Assembly: GCF_021134715.1 (NCBI RefSeq)
Contig: NC_060028.1
Coordinates: 2,998,501-3,062,500, forward strand
DNA length: 64,000 nt
Origin: Daphnia pulex
Lineage: Eukaryota; Arthropoda; Branchiopoda; Diplostraca; Daphniidae
Direction of reading: 5' to 3'
This document shows positions 59,901 to 64,000 of this stretch, piece by piece (position 1 is the first letter of the stretch; each line of letters begins with the position of its first letter). The notes below the pieces were generated by a model. It was given only the letters and a program-made list of their open reading frames with translations, did not search any database and was not told the origin of the DNA. The position numbers and the translations under genes were made by a program.

Positions 59901-60270
59901 CCCTTTTGAATTATCTCGACGTTGGACGTCGTGCTGCTAACACACACACATACACAGCCCACGAGTGAACGGGAAACAATCAATTGGTGAGGGCGTCTTG
60001 GTTGGACCCACGTGTATCTGTGGTGGAGTCCAACCGCCTCCATATTCTTCTGATTGACCACCACTACAACCGATCCGAGAATAAAGAAATCAACTACTAT
60101 TGCTATCATCGGCGTGGGCCTTTTGCTTCTGACAATGGCTGCCATCGACGCTTCGAATCCATAGGTACCTCCCTTTTTTTCTTATTATCGTTCGTGAATT
60201 TGTCGATTGATTTTCATAAAATAATAAATTAAAGACTTTTTGAGAGAAAGAGATTTTTCATTGAAGTCAT
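56960..60270. other. Mostly non-coding stretch with minor exon-like pieces
   Basis: 57776-57860 reads MAELADDDNIQKMFSLLPL and 58024-58160 plus 58220-58300 read VENILEAVMSDELKVEF and EAIFEWCPAVTKAQADKVF ending in a stop. They look exon-like with splice sites (GTTATC donor, TTATAG acceptor) but their joints are not in phase with one another throughout, so no gene is called. The family is unknown. Elsewhere no gene was recognised. Confidence 0.3.
58977..59046 (-). repeat. tRNA-like sequence on the minus strand
   Basis: TAGTGGTCAGACGG (A box) and GGGTTGATCCTA (B box) occur at tRNA spacing. A full cloverleaf does not close cleanly. Confidence 0.4.
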
Positions 60271-60399
60271 TTGTCATCTATAGTTTCCCATTGTCTTGCG
60301 GCCAATGTTCCCCTTTCCTGTTTTGATAAAACAAACAAATAATAATAAAAAAAAACACAATAAGAAACACAAAAGTAAGGTGAAAGAAGTAAACTGTCA

Positions 60400-60970
60400 A
60401 TTGACTCTCGCTGTTGGTGATGGTTGTTGAAACCTGACAAAGGATGTGGAGTGGAAGTTTTTGCGTATCACAAGTCTTCACTTCCCACTCCAGGACACCC
60501 TGCCGAATAACTTTTCCTTTCAGGTACAGGATTTTCTCGAGCGGTCTGAATCGTTTTTTTTGTCTGAATCTTTTGAGTGCTTCCCTCCGTTTTTCTTTAA
60601 AGGCTTCTGTTTCTCTCAAATTCTTCTGTTGTTCTTTATAGGCTTCTGTTTTTTGGTAATTCTTCCGTTTTTCTTTATAGGCTTCGGTTTTTTGGTAATT
60701 CTTCCGTTTTTCTTTACAGGATTTTGTTTTTTTGGTAATTCTTCTGTTGTTCTTTATAGGCTTCTGTTTTTTGCTAATTCTTCCGTTTTTCTTTATAGGC
60801 TTCTGTTTTTTGGTAATTCTTCAATGCTATTCTCCTTCTTTCTTTCGCTTCTTCTTTTTCTGTCAATATTCGTCTCTCCTGTTTCACTTCAAGTTCATTA
60901 AAAATGTCAATATCTTTCTGGGAAATTATTGCATTGTCATTCTCCTCAATTTCAACTTTAATCTGAACTA
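60400..60970 (-). pseudogene. MED25: MED25 ACID-domain N-terminal fragment fused to a Lys/Gln-rich repeat
   Basis: On the minus strand VIRQGVLEWEVKTCDTQKLP, then LHILCQVSTT (60511-60420), corresponds to the start of the activator-interaction (PTOV/ACID) domain of Mediator subunit 25, which usually begins ..QGVLEW. Directly upstream on the same strand lies a different coding-like block with five or so 42-bp repeats of a KNYQKTEAYKEKRK unit (60620-60850), with a stop and a one-base slip. The continuation of the ACID domain is on the plus strand at about 61190. The domain is therefore split by an inversion. The repeat block resembles Lys-rich parts of transposon proteins but is not identified. 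Confidence 0.5.
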
Positions 60971-61179
60971 TTTTAAAACAAAGAAAATTTATTATATTAA
61001 TACCGATACTTTGAATCTAGTAAACAAACAAATCAAGAATTACTGCGTGGGCAATTCTTATGTTCACGAAGTTCCGCCATTATATTCTAACGACAAAACA
61101 GGTGACTTTCTCTTCCCACGTCACTTGCGACAGCCCGCAATACACGCTAACGTTTAGCTTGACCAAACCGCGCCCTAAT

Positions 61180-61720
61180 TCACACCCGAACTTGTTTTTT
61201 TTAATACATCTGATACCTAAATCAATTAAAGTAATTTTGGCTTCGCTCAATTCCGGAATGCGCGTTCTGTAATTTTTCATCCTCAGGAATGTGAGGCACT
61301 AGAATCTCTAGCTCAAATGATGTCAACTGGATATGTAAGCTTACTGACTCTTACCTCAATTTTGCCGTTGTATGACGCATTGATTATAAATTTTTTGTTA
61401 TGTCTAGGCTGGTTGTGTCTACTTCACAGATGTGGTTAATCCTAATTCTAGTGAGATTAAAGTGTTGATGCGTTACAGTCTGCTTTACTGTCCAGACAAG
61501 GAAGCGTACATTGGCTTTATACCAAAAGATCAAGCAGGATTTTACAACAAGATTCTCACGTTTATACAACTGCAAAAAAACAAACAAGTAAAGGTAAAAG
61601 TTTACATGTTTATCATTTGGCAATTTAATCCGCAAAATTGTCTATTCATGAACTATCTAGCAGCCACCTGACTCCGGAAAAGCAGGTCCAAATAAAAATA
61701 TTACTCAACAGGCCAGACAA
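61180..61720 (+). pseudogene. MED25: MED25 ACID-domain C-terminal fragment, two exons
   Basis: LIHLIPKSI (about 61200) is followed, after a frame change, by FRNARSVIFHPQECEALESL and AQMMSTGY (61240-61338), then a GT donor. The next exon (from about 61410) reads AGCVYFTDVVNPNSSEIKVL, MRYSLLYCPDKEAYIGFIPK and DQAGFYNKI. LIPK, FHPQECEALESL, GCVHF and GFIP-DQ-GF mark the ACID domain of MED25, which contacts transcription activators such as VP16-type domains. It lacks its N-terminal half, found inverted at 60400-60520. A Gln/Thr-rich stretch follows to about 61800. Non-functional as arranged. Confidence 0.65.
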
Positions 61721-61819
61721 AACATGGTGGTGAAGCAGACAACAACAACAGATGGCAGGACAACGAATTCAACAACAACTCCAATAATAACAATCTCAAC
61801 AAAAAATGCCATAACAAAA

Positions 61820-62340
61820 ATTCAATGAATTGACTAGAATATTTAATATTCCCGTTGATAATGGGTTTTTACGGTTACCTGATATCATTAACAGGAACCT
61901 CGTCGACGAGTTGACTGTCATTCTAGAAGTAACACATTTCTTTGATCCAAAAAAATAGTTGGCCGTTCTCCAGCGTTGTAGTACTACAGATCGGGCCGGT
62001 AGACCCTTCTGTTCTTGTATAAATATATAAATATTTTGATTGACATTTGTTAAACCTGTAAACATCGACAAAAAGAACTTCGTCAAACCACCCCAGTTTG
62101 ATCGACAATTCAAAGATATTCAACAATTATTACTATGCTAAAAGGTAATTGGTTTTTGGTAATTGGTAACGTAATAATGTTAATTTTGTACCGGCCGTTC
62201 GTCTCAGAAAAAATGCAATTTTGATAACATTGAGAAAGACAACGCCCCAAAAGAAAAATTTCCTGTCCATGAAGCCTGGCAAACATTTGCCCTTGCTGGG
62301 AGAAGATTATCAGTAAGTCAAAGTTGTTTATTGAGTTAGA
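61820..62340 (+). other. Exon-like fragments of an unknown gene
   Basis: 61825-61960 reads NELTRIFNIPVDNGFLRLPD and VDELTVILEVTHFFD with a stop, and 62207-62312 reads NAPKEKFPVHEAWQTFALAG, bounded by CAG and GTAAGT splice signals. Both look coding in composition. No family is recognised. Confidence 0.3.
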
Positions 62341-64000
62341 GTTAGTTAGTTTAGTTAGTTAGTCACGAGTTAGTTTTATTAGAGTTAGTACCACTCATCG
62401 ATAAATGATTAAAATGAATTTTTTTTTTTTTCTTTTTATTTTTTGACATTAATGCTTAATAAATGGAAACCATCAGGTATATCGTCATCGTCAAAATGCA
62501 AAGAAGTGATTAAAAAGAGAAAAAATTCTGTATATTTTTTCTATTTTTTAAACCTATAGCGCAAACGGCATTGGAAAAAATTATATTTAAACGAAAAAAA
62601 TAAATTTTTTAAATTAAAAAACCAAAACTTCAGGATTTTTTATCTTTCATTTGGTAAAGGGGAAATTTTTCCCGTTACAGAATATTTAAAACACCAACAA
62701 TAAACACACTGTAAAAAAATTGGGAATTTCGGTGATGTTGAGAGCCGAAAATAATTCAATTTCAGTGGAATGACCCATTACGCCCGATAAAAAGAAAATT
62801 TATTTCGGTTTTACAATCCAGATTCAGACGGAGCTTTAACTGGTGTCTCAAACCCATTAAAAGCTATAGGAAACATAAAAACAAAAATCTCCAGAGTCAA
62901 ATCTCAAAAGTCAGACGAATATTAAACGAGTGTTTCGCACGCACATTTCTTTTATAAGTGAGACAAAGTTTTTCAGTTGAAAAAAATTGCTTAGCGTTTG
63001 CAGCATCAATTCGAAACCAACAAAAAAGAGTTTGAATTGAGTGTATTGCATCAAACTAGTTTCAAACCCAAAATCTTTGCTAGGGATAGGTTTTTCTTTT
63101 GATGTCGTAAATTAGACGAGACATATTTACGGCCTTTAATACTACGAAAAAGTTGGAAATGCATTAAGGGCAGAAAATATAGCAAGTCCAAATTATATCC
63201 ACAGCCAACATTCCCACCACATAAAATCCATACATGATGCTAGTATACTTCATAATAATTGCGAGTGGAATAGTAATACTGATTTTATTGTTACAATTAT
63301 TGAATTCATACCAAATCCATAAATTGCAAAAAAGAACGTTATATTTTTTAGATTTAAATTTGTAGTAAACCCTATATCTTTTTATTGGATTTTGGACTGA
63401 TACATGTCACAACAGATCAAGTTGTGACAATGTGATTTAAGTGAAACAGCAGCAGAATAGAACAGAAAACCATCACAACATCCACCCTCTTCCCATCTTA
63501 TAATCTAGAACGCAAGTAACATTCGTAGTGGAAGGTCTTTGTTTGAAAGAAAACCAGTTAATCCTACTTCGTGGGAGCATGATGCCTAACATTTAAAATC
63601 AAAATCCCAAAAAAAAACGTGTTATATTGCAATAAATGGCAAAAGAGGGAAAAGATCTGTCGAAACAGAAATCTTGGAATAATAAAAAGGAAAAAAATGC
63701 CACCTTTAATGCAGAATAAGAAGTGTAAGCTGCTGGGGGCATTTATTATTTTAAACATCCTTAACCATTGCTTGACCAGTAACAATTAGTTCTCAACTAA
63801 AAAAATTATATTACACTAAAAGACGTGTTAAACTGTGATTTGATTAATTGCTCAAGACTCTCACTTTGTCTTCCTTTGAATTTGAATCCACAAGCACCTA
63901 AAGATAGGGACCAGTCTTTATCGTGTACGCATACTGTCTATATCGTGTCATCAACTGTGTCAAGTACACAGTTTATGCTAAATTGTGTATTTGGGCAGAT
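62341..64000. other. Non-coding end of window
   Basis: GTTAGTTAG-type simple repeats at 62330-62390, otherwise AT-rich DNA without supported features. Confidence 0.4.

Noticed and set aside
60446..61157. Phe/Leu-rich plus-strand frames resembling a membrane protein
   Set aside because: They are the antisense of the Lys-rich 42-bp repeat; the minus strand gives the plausible coding pattern.

Overview
This is eukaryotic nuclear DNA from an arthropod. The genes are split by short introns of about 45-80 bp with GT-AG ends, a (TTAGG)n tract of the arthropod telomere type is present, and the DNA is AT-rich with many DNA transposons. The gene content and intron size would fit a branchiopod crustacean such as Daphnia. 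That taxonomic guess is inference; no species can be read from the window.

Layout. 0-5.2 kb: a decayed Ty3/gypsy retrotransposon (RNase H, integrase, env-like remnants) and an ankyrin-repeat pseudogene. 5.6-12.4 kb: a multi-exon zinc-finger gene remnant whose exon is split by a structurally complete 3.66 kb PIF/Harbinger transposon (26-bp inverted repeats, CAG target duplication, apparently intact transposase, companion Myb/SANT-like gene with one in-frame stop). A solo LTR and the C-terminal end of a SNF2 helicase pseudogene follow. 12.4-27.1 kb: transposon graveyard with foldback elements, hAT pseudogenes, a 1.25 kb TA-flanked element inserted in a hAT element, tRNA-like sequences, C-rich tandem repeats, and two of three copies of a hAT-type MITE with perfect 8-bp target duplications.

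27.4-44.3 kb is the gene-bearing core with three complete-looking conserved genes. A TUT1-like terminal nucleotidyltransferase (minus, 5 exons, 762 aa) is divergent from the clathrin adaptor subunit AP-2 alpha (plus, 18 coding exons, 943 aa). A CrebA/CREB3-like bZIP factor follows (plus, 8 exons, 457 aa, 2.4 kb first intron, no membrane segment in the spliced model). Reading phases of all three are consistent at every junction. The TUT1-like gene and AP-2 alpha share a roughly 1 kb intergenic region that probably holds both promoters.

44.3-64 kb: a 5'-truncated CR1/L2-like LINE carrying the third hAT MITE, a hypothetical membrane protein, a 167-bp satellite-like array, an acidic unknown ORF with duplicated upstream segments, a FLYWCH-type exon, a nested foldback element, a transposase-like pseudogene with a DFAENY motif, and a MED25 activator-interaction domain split across two opposite strands. 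Most of the window outside 27.4-44.3 kb is transposon-derived or non-coding. No CRISPR arrays, rRNA genes or convincing intact tRNA genes were seen.
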